From assembly GCA_030153045.1 (NCBI GenBank), contig JASLID010000091.1, positions 24,254 to 88,253 of the forward strand: a stretch of DNA of 64,000 nucleotides, read 5' to 3'. Below, piece after piece: positions 1 to 8,462 of this stretch (its first letter is position 1; the number at the start of each line of letters is the position of its first letter). The notes beneath the pieces are model-generated. The model did no database searches, was not told where the DNA came from, and saw only the letters and a program-made list of their open reading frames with translations. Both the position numbers and the translations under genes were made by a program. This stretch comes from Flavobacterium sp. (GTDB taxonomy: Bacteria > Bacteroidota > Bacteroidia > Flavobacteriales > Flavobacteriaceae).

Positions 1-70
1 AATGTATAGATTAAAGACTGAACAAACAAATACAAAACCAACACTAAATTAAGCTTAAATCCTCACTTGC

Positions 71-90
71 TTAAAACCGCTGTTAGCGGT
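71..90 (-). terminator. Intrinsic-terminator-like hairpin at the end of the small membrane gene
   Basis: The 6-bp arms ACCGCT and AGCGGT (76-90) enclose a 3-nt loop, and on the minus strand they are followed by TTTTAA. The stop codon of the small minus-strand gene lies inside the hairpin, so gene end and terminator are one unit. The stem is short, so termination would be modest. Confidence 0.45.
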
Positions 91-96
91 AGTTGT
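82..96. repeat. Inverted repeat copy 1 flanking the small membrane gene
   Basis: The plus strand reads GTTAGCGGTAGTTGT here. The reverse complement of 421-435 differs from it at one of 15 positions. The two copies face each other across the small membrane gene, and this one encodes the gene's last residues (NYR, stop). Confidence 0.5.
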
Positions 97-328
97 GTTT
101 AACCCATTCATTTATAAAATAACCAAACTGAAAAAAAAATAGCATTTCTATTATTTGGATTGCTAATATTGACAACGCAACTTTAAGAATAAAGGAATGC
201 TTTTTAATTAGCATCAAAATTAAGTTTGCTAGTAGTTGTAAGATTCCAAACATAATATTAAATATTACAATAGCCATATCTCCACCAGAAACGCCAATGT
301 TTTTATAAAATATGAAAACGAATACCAA
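83..328 (-). CDS. Small hydrophobic membrane protein, probably frameshifted at its start
   Basis: I do not recognise a family. The 81-residue frame is mostly hydrophobic, with about three predicted membrane segments and a KHNYR tail. In this frame the only usable start is a weak TTG at 328. An ATG at 371 begins MLKK and would read on as MLKKFIIINALISLLVFVF, a convincing membrane N-terminus, but only if one A is removed from the run of seven A (plus-strand T at 360-366). The gene therefore looks one base out of frame, through a sequencing error, a recent mutation or slippage. It lies downstream of uvrB on the same strand and is bounded by inverted repeats. It could also be a decayed fragment. 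Confidence 0.45.
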   Translation of the reverse strand: MVFVFIFYKNIGVSGGDMAIVIFNIMFGILQLLANLILMLIKKHSFILKVALSILAIQIIEMLFFFQFGYFINEWVKHNYR

Positions 329-420
329 TAAAGAAATTAGAGCATTAATGATGATAAACTTTTTTTAGCATTTTAGTTTTTTGAATTCTATTTTAGTATT
401 GATTTTAACGTCTCGTTTGT

Positions 421-435
421 ACAATTACCGCTAAC
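421..435. repeat. Inverted repeat copy 2 flanking the small membrane gene
   Basis: ACAATTACCGCTAAC on the plus strand is the inverted partner of 82-96 with 14 of 15 positions matching. It sits between the uvrB stop codon and the small gene. Confidence 0.5.
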
Positions 436-458
436 TTCCAAATATACACAACTCCACA

Positions 459-2447
459 TTAAATTTTCTCCTGATACCTCTTTATCTCATCACGCAACTT
501 CGCTGCCTGCATAAAATCTAAATCTTTTGCCGCTTTTTCCATCGCTTTGCGGAGTTCACGGATTCTCTTTTCAATTTCAGGCTTTGTGAGGTATAAACTT
601 TCGGGTTCAGCGGCTTTTAAGGCTTGATTTTCGAAGTATTGTGAAGAAACGGAGTTCTTGTTTAAGACATTGCCCAAGCTTTTGTTTAAAGCCATAGGAG
701 ATAATCCGTGTTTGGTGTTGTAATTGATTTGTTTTTCTCGACGGTAATTGGTTTCGTCGATGGTTTTTTGCATACTAGCCGTGATTTTGTCCGCATACAT
801 AATCGCTTTTCCGTTTACGTTACGTGCCGCACGACCTACCGTTTGTGTTAAGGAACGATGACTGCGAAGGAAACCTTCTTTGTCGGCGTCTAAAATAGCC
901 ACTAACGATACTTCCGGTAAATCCAATCCTTCTCTTAAAAGGTTGACACCAATTAAAACGTCAAACAATCCTTTACGCAAATCCTGCATGATTTCCACAC
1001 GCTCTAAAGTATCGACATCACTGTGAATGTAACGGCATCGGATAGAAACTTTGGCTAAATATTTAGTCAATTCTTCCGCCATACGCTTGGTTAAAGTAGT
1101 GACTAAAACCCTTTCATCGGCTTCGCAACGCAATTGAATTTCTTCGATTAAATCGTCAATTTGATTCAAACTCGGACGCACTTCAATCACAGGATCTAAT
1201 AAACCTGTTGGACGAATGACCTGCTCGACATAAATTCCTTCCGATTTTTGCAATTCATAATCGGCCGGCGTTGCAGAAACATAAATTACTTGATTTTGCA
1301 TGCCTTCGAACTCTTCAAACTTCAACGGGCGGTTGTCCATGGCAGCTGGTAGTCGGAATCCGTATTCCACCAGATTTTCTTTTCGGCTTCTGTCGCCACC
1401 ATACATGGCATGAACTTGCGTAATGGTGACGTGACTTTCATCGACCACCATTAAAAAGTCGTCCGGGAAATAATCGATAAGGCAGAAAGGACGCGTTCCT
1501 GGAGAACGACCGTCGAGGTAACGGGAATAATTTTCAATTCCGGAGCAATAACCGAGTTCGCGAATCATTTCCAAATCGAAATTGGTTCGTTCTTCGAGTC
1601 GTTTGGCTTCAAGATGTTTGCCGATTTCTTTAAAATAATCGACTTGTTTGGCCAAATCCTGTTGGATTTCCCAAATGGCGTTTTGCAACACATCAGGGGA
1701 AGTCACAAACATATTGGCCGGATAAATGGTCAGTTTTTCGTATTTTTCTAAAACTTGAGATGTTTTGGCATCAAAAGCTTCAATTTCTTCAATTTCATCA
1801 CCAAAAAAGTGCACTCGGAAAGGTTCGTCTCCATAACTTGGAAAAATGTCCACGGTATCACCTTTAATTCGGAAAGTTCCTGGATTAAATTCGGCTTCTG
1901 TTCTGGAGTATAAACTTTGGACTAAACGATGTAGTAATTTGGTTCGGGAAATGACTTGGTTTTTTTCAATCGAAACGACATTCTTCTGAAATTCGACCGG
2001 ATTTCCAATACCATATAAACACGAAACCGATGCGACTACTAAAACGTCTCTTCGTCCAGATAATAGGGCAGAGGTAGTGCTTAAACGCATCTTTTCTAAC
2101 TCTTCGTTGATAGACAAATCTTTCTCGATAAAAACGCCTGTTACGGGAATAAACGCTTCCGGTTGGTAATAATCGTAGTACGAAACGAAATACTGTACTG
2201 AATTGTTCGGAAAGAACTGTTTGAATTCCGAGTACAATTGTGCAGCTAAAGTTTTATTATGTGCTAAAACGAGTGTTGGTCTTTGTATTTCTTCAATAAC
2301 ATTAGCAACAGTAAATGTTTTTCCGGAACCGGTTACACCTAACAAGGTTTGAAATCGTTCTCCATTAAGGATTCCTTTGGCTAATTTTTCAATCGCTTGT
2401 GGCTGATCACCCGTAGGTTTGTATTCGGAAACGACTTGGAATTTCAT
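459..2447 (-). CDS. uvrB: UvrABC system protein B (excinuclease subunit)
   Basis: UvrB is the DNA-damage-verifying helicase-like subunit of nucleotide excision repair. It is loaded by UvrA and recruits UvrC for dual incision. The 662 residues are close to the usual 660-680. The Walker A motif GVTGSGKT is at about 37-44, and the DNA-clamping beta-hairpin region with YYDYYQPEAFIP lies near residue 95. The helicase motif DESH, the motif around QTVGRAARN and a C-terminal UVR (UvrC-binding) segment at about 624-662 are all present. The start is ATG at 2447, 37 nt from a good -7 box. The gene appears intact and is conserved housekeeping; its downstream neighbour is unrelated. Confidence 0.98.
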   Translation of the reverse strand: MKFQVVSEYKPTGDQPQAIEKLAKGILNGERFQTLLGVTGSGKTFTVANVIEEIQRPTLVLAHNKTLAAQLYSEFKQFFPNNSVQYFVSYYDYYQPEAFIPVTGVFIEKDLSINEELEKMRLSTTSALLSGRRDVLVVASVSCLYGIGNPVEFQKNVVSIEKNQVISRTKLLHRLVQSLYSRTEAEFNPGTFRIKGDTVDIFPSYGDEPFRVHFFGDEIEEIEAFDAKTSQVLEKYEKLTIYPANMFVTSPDVLQNAIWEIQQDLAKQVDYFKEIGKHLEAKRLEERTNFDLEMIRELGYCSGIENYSRYLDGRSPGTRPFCLIDYFPDDFLMVVDESHVTITQVHAMYGGDRSRKENLVEYGFRLPAAMDNRPLKFEEFEGMQNQVIYVSATPADYELQKSEGIYVEQVIRPTGLLDPVIEVRPSLNQIDDLIEEIQLRCEADERVLVTTLTKRMAEELTKYLAKVSIRCRYIHSDVDTLERVEIMQDLRKGLFDVLIGVNLLREGLDLPEVSLVAILDADKEGFLRSHRSLTQTVGRAARNVNGKAIMYADKITASMQKTIDETNYRREKQINYNTKHGLSPMALNKSLGNVLNKNSVSSQYFENQALKAAEPESLYLTKPEIEKRIRELRKAMEKAAKDLDFMQAAKLRDEIKRYQEKI

Positions 2448-2483
2448 TATTGGAAGTAGCTTAGGTTCTGTGCGACTAAGTTA

Positions 2484-2490
2484 CAAAGTA
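2484..2490 (-). promoter_or_regulatory. Bacteroidota-type -7 box for uvrB
   Basis: The minus strand reads TACTTTG, matching TAnnTTTG, about 37 nt before the uvrB ATG. A TTTC/TTT-rich -33 region lies upstream but has no clean consensus. Confidence 0.45.
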
Positions 2491-2518
2491 AAATTTGAAA
2501 TAGAAATGATCCTTTTTA

Positions 2519-3448
2519 TTATTTAAGAAAATCAAGTACTGTTTTATTGACTGCTTGGGATTGGTCTATACTCAAAAAATGACCGGCATTCTTTATGATT
2601 TCGGTTTTACAATTGGGTAAATATTTTTTGGCATCGACCAAACTTTCATTAGAATTAATAATATCATGATCGCCAATAAGAACCAAAACAGGAATCGTTA
2701 TTTTTTTTAAATCGTCATTTGAAAAGGGCTGAAGCTGCAAAAAATCTGAACTGGATTTGGCATGTTTGTAGCCCAGATAAAACTGATTTTTATACACCGG
2801 ATTTATCTTTTCGGGATAAAACGAAAAAGCTTCCAAAGTCTTGTTTAATTTTTTTCGGGTTGGAAAAGCTTTCAAAAACAATGCAGGTGTCGCTTTTCCG
2901 GCCTGATCAATTCCTTTGAAAGTCTGTGCCGGGCTAAGTAGTACGAGTTTGTCGATTTTACTTTTATCCTGTGTTGCCAGTAAAGTGGCTATCCAACCTC
3001 CTTTTGAAGCACCAATTATATTGATTTTTTTTAGTTTATAATGATTGAATATTTCATTATACCACTTTGCAATTTTGTCTTTTGAAAGTGATTTTTCGAT
3101 TGATTGAGATTTCCCGACTTCGTTCAAAAAATCGATGGCATACACCCGATGGTTTTTTGAGAGTGTCTTAATATTAGGAAACCACATGGTCGATGAAGCA
3201 TCCATTCCGTGGAGTAATACCAATGGAGAACCTTCTTTTGGTCCAGCTATAATTACATGTGCTTTTCCAAAACTGGTTTCAATGTCTTCTTCCTGATACG
3301 GTACATCCCAAAGTAATAACGATTTATTGTAGGATTTGATATAGGCTTTTTTATGATTTTTGCCTTTAAAAACATAATCATTTTCCTTAGTGGCAGCACA
3401 GCTTACGAGTAGAAAAAGTACTATAGCTTTTAAAAATAATTTTTGCAT
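2519..3448 (-). CDS. Alpha/beta-hydrolase fold lipoprotein
   Basis: This is a 309-residue serine hydrolase predicted to be a lipoprotein. I start it at ATG 3448 because this yields a type II signal peptide, MQKLFLKAIVLFLLVSC, with Cys17 as the lipidated residue. A longer in-frame reading up to 3493 adds a polar stretch that would spoil the signal. The fold markers are the oxyanion LLHGMD, the nucleophile elbow GASKGG (GxSxG), the acid IGDHD and the histidine NAGHFLS close to the C-terminus. Such proteins hydrolyse esters or related bonds; the substrate cannot be told from sequence. It stands alone between uvrB and rlmF with no obvious operon partner. Confidence 0.85.
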   Translation of the reverse strand: MQKLFLKAIVLFLLVSCAATKENDYVFKGKNHKKAYIKSYNKSLLLWDVPYQEEDIETSFGKAHVIIAGPKEGSPLVLLHGMDASSTMWFPNIKTLSKNHRVYAIDFLNEVGKSQSIEKSLSKDKIAKWYNEIFNHYKLKKINIIGASKGGWIATLLATQDKSKIDKLVLLSPAQTFKGIDQAGKATPALFLKAFPTRKKLNKTLEAFSFYPEKINPVYKNQFYLGYKHAKSSSDFLQLQPFSNDDLKKITIPVLVLIGDHDIINSNESLVDAKKYLPNCKTEIIKNAGHFLSIDQSQAVNKTVLDFLK

Positions 3449-3555
3449 AATATAGGAAGTTGAATTCAGATGAAAAGTACTATAAATCGACAAGATTACT
3501 GTATTATTATTTCAGCTAAATGTATCATAATTCCAATGTCAAAAAGTAGGAATTC

Positions 3556-4512
3556 TTAAAATTTCCAGCTTTTCTGTTGTACTTCGGTTAAAAATGTCCA
3601 AGCAACAATTCTGCTAGTTTTTTGGCCTTGAGCCATATCAATGGTTTCTATTCGCGAAGCACCCACTTTATTTAAAGTTTTGTAAATACGAGACAGATTT
3701 TCTTTTTTAGATACCAAGGTGGTAAACCAAAGTACTTGCATTGGGTATTTTGCACTTTCGTAAATCATTTGAGTAACAAAACCTATTTCGCCTCCATCGC
3801 ACCATAATTCGGCATTTTGACCTCCAAAATTTAAGACAGGATCTTTGGTCTTTATTTGCTGTAAGTTATTGACTTTACGAGTTGTGGCTTTGTTTGCTTC
3901 TTCTGCGGAAGCGTGAAAAGGTGGATTGCAAATCGTAAAAGTAAATTTATCTTCCGGCGTGATGATGTTTTTGAAAATAAATCTGGATTCAGTTTGTAAT
4001 TGCAAACTGATGGCATCGATTAATTTCGGATTGTTCTGAATGATTTTTTTGCAATTTTGAATCGCTTTTTCATCGATATCGGTTCCCACGAAACTCCAAC
4101 TGTAGGCTGAATTTCCTATAATCGGGTAAATGCAATTGGCTCCAATTCCAATATCCAATCCTTGAACCGTCTCTCCTTCAGGAATAGTTCCATTATTAGT
4201 TGAAGCCAATAAATCGGCTATGTAATGAATATAATCGGCTCTTCCGGGAATGGGCGGACAAAGATAATTTTCAGGGATGTCCCAATTTTGTATATCGTAA
4301 TTGGCAATCAACAATGCTTTGTTAAGTGTTTTTACGGCTTTTGGGTCACTGAAATCTATGGTTAATTCCTTGGATTCTGGGTTGTATTTGTTTGTGGTAA
4401 GAAATTTTTTTAATTCAGGACAACTGATAGTTAATTGTTCAAAATCATACCCAAATCGGTGTGGATTCCTAGGATGTAAACTTGTTTTCTCTATGGTGGT
4501 TTTGGGTTTCAT
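3556..4512 (-). CDS. rlmF: 23S rRNA (adenine(1618)-N(6))-methyltransferase RlmF
   Basis: RlmF (YbiN) uses S-adenosylmethionine to methylate A1618 of 23S rRNA. The 318 residues fit the family (E. coli about 308). The N-terminal HPRNPHRFGYDF signature is typical. The SAM-binding region includes GLDIGIGANCIYP at about 119-131 and the acidic VGTDID strand. The catalytic N6-adenine methyltransferase motif NPPF sits in CNPPFHAS. The start at 4512 gives a full-length N-terminus. It is transcribed in the same direction as the thiamine pyrophosphokinase 60 nt upstream and may be cotranscribed with it. Nothing appears broken. Confidence 0.94.
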   Translation of the reverse strand: MKPKTTIEKTSLHPRNPHRFGYDFEQLTISCPELKKFLTTNKYNPESKELTIDFSDPKAVKTLNKALLIANYDIQNWDIPENYLCPPIPGRADYIHYIADLLASTNNGTIPEGETVQGLDIGIGANCIYPIIGNSAYSWSFVGTDIDEKAIQNCKKIIQNNPKLIDAISLQLQTESRFIFKNIITPEDKFTFTICNPPFHASAEEANKATTRKVNNLQQIKTKDPVLNFGGQNAELWCDGGEIGFVTQMIYESAKYPMQVLWFTTLVSKKENLSRIYKTLNKVGASRIETIDMAQGQKTSRIVAWTFLTEVQQKSWKF

Positions 4513-4572
4513 TTATCTTGGAACAAAAGGTTCTTTGATGCAAAGGTACGAAGAATAGTAACTTTTGATGTT

Positions 4573-5235
4573 TTAATCAAAACATTCCATCATTAATAAA
4601 TCGCCTTCTTCATGATTAATAACAACGATTCCGTCTTGTATGACATGATTGCTACTTCCGGTTCGATAACCTATGGTTAGATTGTCATTTTTTAATGGAT
4701 AGTATAAATTTTCAGAATGAATTCCTGATACATGTCCAATTGGAATTAAGGAAATAGGAGTGTTAGCGGTGTACCATTTCTGAAAATGTTTTGGCAATAG
4801 AAATATTTTAGAATGATCATCAAACAAAACAATCTTCAATTCGTTTCTATATTGAACGATGTTTGTGATGTTTGTGATGGTATGATCAGCGCGTTTTCCA
4901 GTTCCCCAAACTACATTGGCGGCTTTATGACCTTTTGCGATGAGGTAATCGAATGCTTTTTCTAAATCGGTTTTATTTTGATCTGGTGTGTGAACAATTT
5001 CGAGAGGGTATTGCTTTTCTTTGTAATAATTGGCATCAAAACCTCGGTCAAAATCACCTAATAATACATCGATTTTTATTCCTAATTCTAAAACTCTTTC
5101 AATAGCAGAATCCAAAACGATAACCAATGGTGACCATTCTAATAATTGCCCCAATAATTCCTGACTGCAAGCGGCACCGTTTGCAATAATTAAAGCAGGT
5201 TCTTGATCGTCGCGAACGATATGGTGTGATGACAT
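4573..5235 (-). CDS. Thiamine pyrophosphokinase (thiamine diphosphokinase)
   Basis: The enzyme transfers a pyrophosphate from ATP to thiamine to make thiamine diphosphate. The 220 residues match the family. The catalytic-domain markers are IANGAA, LLGDFDR (the metal-binding GDFDS-like motif), PDQNKTDLEKA (DQxxTDxxKA) and GKRADHTI. The C-terminal thiamine-binding beta domain includes YRTGSSNHV. The gene starts 9 nt after the stop of the type B secreted protein upstream and runs in the same direction, so cotranscription is likely even though the functions do not connect. No riboswitch-like element is seen in front of it; the only gap is 9 nt. Confidence 0.92.
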   Translation of the reverse strand: MSSHHIVRDDQEPALIIANGAACSQELLGQLLEWSPLVIVLDSAIERVLELGIKIDVLLGDFDRGFDANYYKEKQYPLEIVHTPDQNKTDLEKAFDYLIAKGHKAANVVWGTGKRADHTITNITNIVQYRNELKIVLFDDHSKIFLLPKHFQKWYTANTPISLIPIGHVSGIHSENLYYPLKNDNLTIGYRTGSSNHVIQDGIVVINHEEGDLLMMECFD

Positions 5236-5244
5236 TTTAGTATT

Positions 5245-7590
5245 TTATCTTTTTAATGAGAAATGACCATTTTCAATAGTATCGTTAATCAGAGTTACTT
5301 TAAACCAATAATCTGTTGAAGGTAGTTTTTCTCCAATATAGGTACCATCCCATTCTGCGAAGTTAGGAGTTAATATCTTAAGTAGCTTACCATATCTATC
5401 AAATATAGATAAAAACTTAAAGCCTTTAAAATTTCCTGATAGACTCCAAGTATCATTTCTTCCGTCTCCATTTGGAGTGAAAAATTTCGGGTAACCTATT
5501 ATATAAAAATTTTCCGATGCTAATCCACATCCATTACTATCCTTAACATAAAGAATATGGTTTCCAGGGGCTAAATTGTTAAAAACAGGACTGCTTTGAT
5601 AATTTCCATTGATTTCGTCTATAGCATACATATAATTCCCTGTTCCAATTGCATTTACTATCAAAGAATAATTGCCAATATTACCTTCAATGGTATACTC
5701 TATTTTTGCGATTTCTGAGTTTGTTACTTTAATGGTTCGTGTTGACTTGCAACTATAAGAATTTGTAGCCGTCACAGTGTAGGTACCTGCTTGATTTACT
5801 TGAATAGTTTCACCTGTTTCACCGTTATTCCATAAAAAAGTAAGAACATCATTTGGGTTTGAATTTTCAGCTGATAATGTTATCAAATCTGGAGATGTAT
5901 TCAAACAGTAAAATACTTCTTTGTCAACCCCTAAAAGAGGTTTAGGATTAGTTTTAAGTTGAAAAGATGTTACATCATAACATTCACCTCCGTTTGCGGG
6001 TTGAATTCTTGCATAAACAATTTGGGGATTGGTAATGTTTGTATAGCTTGCGGGTAATGGATTTATATTGTCATCTGCATCGTTCAAATTTAAGTGATAT
6101 GAAATAGTATGATCAGCTGGTAATTGACTTCCAAGTACTTCATTGTTTTTGCTTGGAAGATTAAATACAGCTGTTCCGTTATTTACTTCGCATAAAGTGT
6201 AATCAGTGGGTTGGTTTGCAACAGGAGTATTGATTATTTCAACTTGATCTGAAAAAGTATTTGTTCCAGTTGCTGTTTGTACTGTTAATGTTACTGTATA
6301 AGTTCCTGTAGCCGTAAAAACATGTGTTGGATTTTGTTCTATTGAAGTATTGTTAGGTGAGGCTGGATCTCCAAAATCCCATGAAGATGATAAAATGGCA
6401 TCATAATTAGGGGTATGAAAACTGGTACTGCTTCCTAAGCAATAATTTTCAGAGGTGAAATTGATATTAAATAATGAAGTTACAAAAGCAGGTAATCCAT
6501 AATAAGATTTATTTGCACCTAAGTTAACTGCGTCTATTTGAAATAGGCAACCTAACCCTAAGGTGTTGGGATTGTTAATAACACCTAAGTAAGGAACGTT
6601 ATTTCTTGCGACATATATTTTTTGATTTGGTGCTAATTGTAGCGCTCCAAATATTCCGTTTCTTGCAGGATTAGTGAAAGTTGCAATTAATGTTCTTGAA
6701 TTATTAATAATGGTTTCATTTAAACTTTCAATGTTAAACTGATAGATTTGTGAAGAATTATTATTGGTGTCAATTCTTGAAACATACAATAGTTTTCCAT
6801 TAGGAGAAAATTCTATACCATAAGCTCCAATAGGATTAACAGAAAAAGCAGAAGTTGAAATAAGCGATAGTTGGCCAGTTGAGTTGTTGAATCGGTATAA
6901 TTGTATACTACTTGAATTTTCTGAGTTGGCACAAGCAATAAGTTTTCCATCAGGTGACGCTTTTAGATAACCTACGGTTTCAGTAGAATTGAGGATTGGT
7001 GTTCCAACATTTGAAGCAACAGGAGGTTTGATGCCTGTTGGAGTTAATTCATAAGCAACAAATTGGTTACTATTGTAAGTATGAGAAATTACCCAATAAT
7101 TTATATTGTTAGCATGTTTTACAACGGTAATTTTTTCTAATGTGGGAGCTATTAATAAGGTGTTTTTAGAAGTAACATCACCTAATCCACCATCTAAAGT
7201 CATATCTACAATGCTGTAGTTTAATCCATTAATGTTTCCTAAATAATCGACTGTAAAAACATAGTATAAAGTATTGCTGCCAGGTTTAGGAACAATAATT
7301 GCAGATTGTGTGCTTGATGGACTTCCTTTGAGATCAACCCCATTAGGCATTCTTACATGATTTCTATTCCATACTTTTACTCCATCAGTATAAAAAAGTA
7401 AATTGCCCGATACGTCACAAAGAGTTGAGCAACCTTCATATGTTTCTAATTGACCATCATTTAAGGAAATAGGAATTGGGCCTGAATTAAAACTTAATCC
7501 TGCTTTTTGACCAAAATACCAAATTCCTGCGGGGCTTTGACAGTATGCAAAATTGAAGAAACATATTGTCAGTAAAATAGATAATCTCAT
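5245..7590 (-). CDS. Secreted T9SS type B protein with beta-propeller-like region and PKD domain
   Basis: This is a 781-residue exported protein. A signal peptide (MRLSILLTICFFNFAYC) is followed by a long WD40/YVTN-like propeller region (about 20-380, with repeated strands such as KASPDGKLIACAN and FSPNGKLLYVS). A PKD domain follows at about 385-455 (WDFGDP...GTYTVTLTV), then an Ig-like segment ending in GTYTVTATN. The C-terminus, YPKFFTPNGDGRNDTW to HFSLKR, is a T9SS type B sorting domain. In known systems this domain directs export across the outer membrane and is usually paired with PorP/SprF partners. It lies downstream of the TonB receptor/DUF4249 pair with 42 nt between. The ligand is unknown; the role is inferred as a surface or released adhesion/binding protein. 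Confidence 0.9.
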   Translation of the reverse strand: MRLSILLTICFFNFAYCQSPAGIWYFGQKAGLSFNSGPIPISLNDGQLETYEGCSTLCDVSGNLLFYTDGVKVWNRNHVRMPNGVDLKGSPSSTQSAIIVPKPGSNTLYYVFTVDYLGNINGLNYSIVDMTLDGGLGDVTSKNTLLIAPTLEKITVVKHANNINYWVISHTYNSNQFVAYELTPTGIKPPVASNVGTPILNSTETVGYLKASPDGKLIACANSENSSSIQLYRFNNSTGQLSLISTSAFSVNPIGAYGIEFSPNGKLLYVSRIDTNNNSSQIYQFNIESLNETIINNSRTLIATFTNPARNGIFGALQLAPNQKIYVARNNVPYLGVINNPNTLGLGCLFQIDAVNLGANKSYYGLPAFVTSLFNINFTSENYCLGSSTSFHTPNYDAILSSSWDFGDPASPNNTSIEQNPTHVFTATGTYTVTLTVQTATGTNTFSDQVEIINTPVANQPTDYTLCEVNNGTAVFNLPSKNNEVLGSQLPADHTISYHLNLNDADDNINPLPASYTNITNPQIVYARIQPANGGECYDVTSFQLKTNPKPLLGVDKEVFYCLNTSPDLITLSAENSNPNDVLTFLWNNGETGETIQVNQAGTYTVTATNSYSCKSTRTIKVTNSEIAKIEYTIEGNIGNYSLIVNAIGTGNYMYAIDEINGNYQSSPVFNNLAPGNHILYVKDSNGCGLASENFYIIGYPKFFTPNGDGRNDTWSLSGNFKGFKFLSIFDRYGKLLKILTPNFAEWDGTYIGEKLPSTDYWFKVTLINDTIENGHFSLKR

Positions 7591-7606
7591 GTAAAATGTA
7601 TGAAAA

Positions 7607-7614
7607 CAAATATA
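7607..7614 (-). promoter_or_regulatory. -7 box for the type B propeller/PKD gene
   Basis: The minus strand reads TATATTTG, a full TAnnTTTG match, 16 nt before the ATG at 7590. I see no convincing -33 element, so the gene may also be read through from the DUF4249 gene 42 nt upstream. Confidence 0.4.
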
Positions 7615-7632
7615 GGATTTTTTTTATATAAA

Positions 7633-8457
7633 TTATTGAACTAAATAATCACGGAAGTCGGTTTCACTTAAACTAAAATAACCCAACGCATAATTCTCAT
7701 TATCAGTTTTGTTTAAGATATTTCCGCGCAATGTAGCAGGAGGAGTTGCAAAAGGATTTCCTGCATTGGTACTAGAAATGGCAATTAATTTTGTCATATA
7801 ATTGAAATAGGAGTTGGTAATTCCTTCTAAACTGACTCTGATAATTTTACCTTTTTCCACCTGACTGGCATAAAATCCAAACATAACATTTCCTTGGAAA
7901 AATTCATCGCTAACCACGCCATATTCGGGTAGTGATTTTTTAGAATTTTTTACACCGAGTAGATAAAAATTATTTTCAGCACCATTATCTTGAAAGAAGA
8001 ATTTAATTTGAATTTCATCTTTCCCATCAATACCCGGAACTGTTTCTTGTTGGACGTAGAGAATAGGAGGGGTTGCCAAAAAAGTACTGGTTGAGGTGTA
8101 TTCTTGCCCTTGGTAAATAACTTTAAGAGTATAATTTTCATTAATAACGGGAACAAAATTCGAGCAAATATAATCTCCTGTGTTAGGAACTTGAACAAAG
8201 TCGAAAACAGTGTTAGAGCTGTTAGTAACTGTTACAATGGCCCCGGATGCAAAAGCAATTTCATCTGTATAAAAATCGTTGGTTAGACTCAATTTGATGG
8301 TTTGAGTCTCGCCGGCAGTTCCTTTTTGCCATTTAATATTAGCGTCAATGACTAGTTTAGGATTAGCATTTTCAAGAGGAATATCAACAACATCCTCGCA
8401 ACTTGAATGGAAGATGATAGCTAAAAATAAGGATAAGTATATAGAAAATTTATTCAT
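7633..8457 (-). CDS. DUF4249 family outer-membrane lipoprotein
   Basis: A 274-residue lipoprotein: MNKFSIYLSLFLAIIFHSSC gives a type II signal with Cys20, followed by EDVVDIPLENANPKLVIDA. This is the typical start of DUF4249 proteins, which have a beta-rich body. The family is characteristic of Bacteroidota and is regularly encoded directly downstream of a TonB-dependent receptor, as here (5-nt gap). By analogy with SusD-like partners it may cap or feed the receptor, but the substrate is unknown and this is inference. The gene is complete and very likely cotranscribed with the receptor. Confidence 0.88.
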   Translation of the reverse strand: MNKFSIYLSLFLAIIFHSSCEDVVDIPLENANPKLVIDANIKWQKGTAGETQTIKLSLTNDFYTDEIAFASGAIVTVTNSSNTVFDFVQVPNTGDYICSNFVPVINENYTLKVIYQGQEYTSTSTFLATPPILYVQQETVPGIDGKDEIQIKFFFQDNGAENNFYLLGVKNSKKSLPEYGVVSDEFFQGNVMFGFYASQVEKGKIIRVSLEGITNSYFNYMTKLIAISSTNAGNPFATPPATLRGNILNKTDNENYALGYFSLSETDFRDYLVQ

Positions 8458-8462
8458 CTTAA

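Noticed and set aside
82..435. GTTAGCGG repeats as integron attC sites
   Set aside because: The sequences do not fit the GTTRRRY / RYYYAAC core pair, and no integrase is seen.
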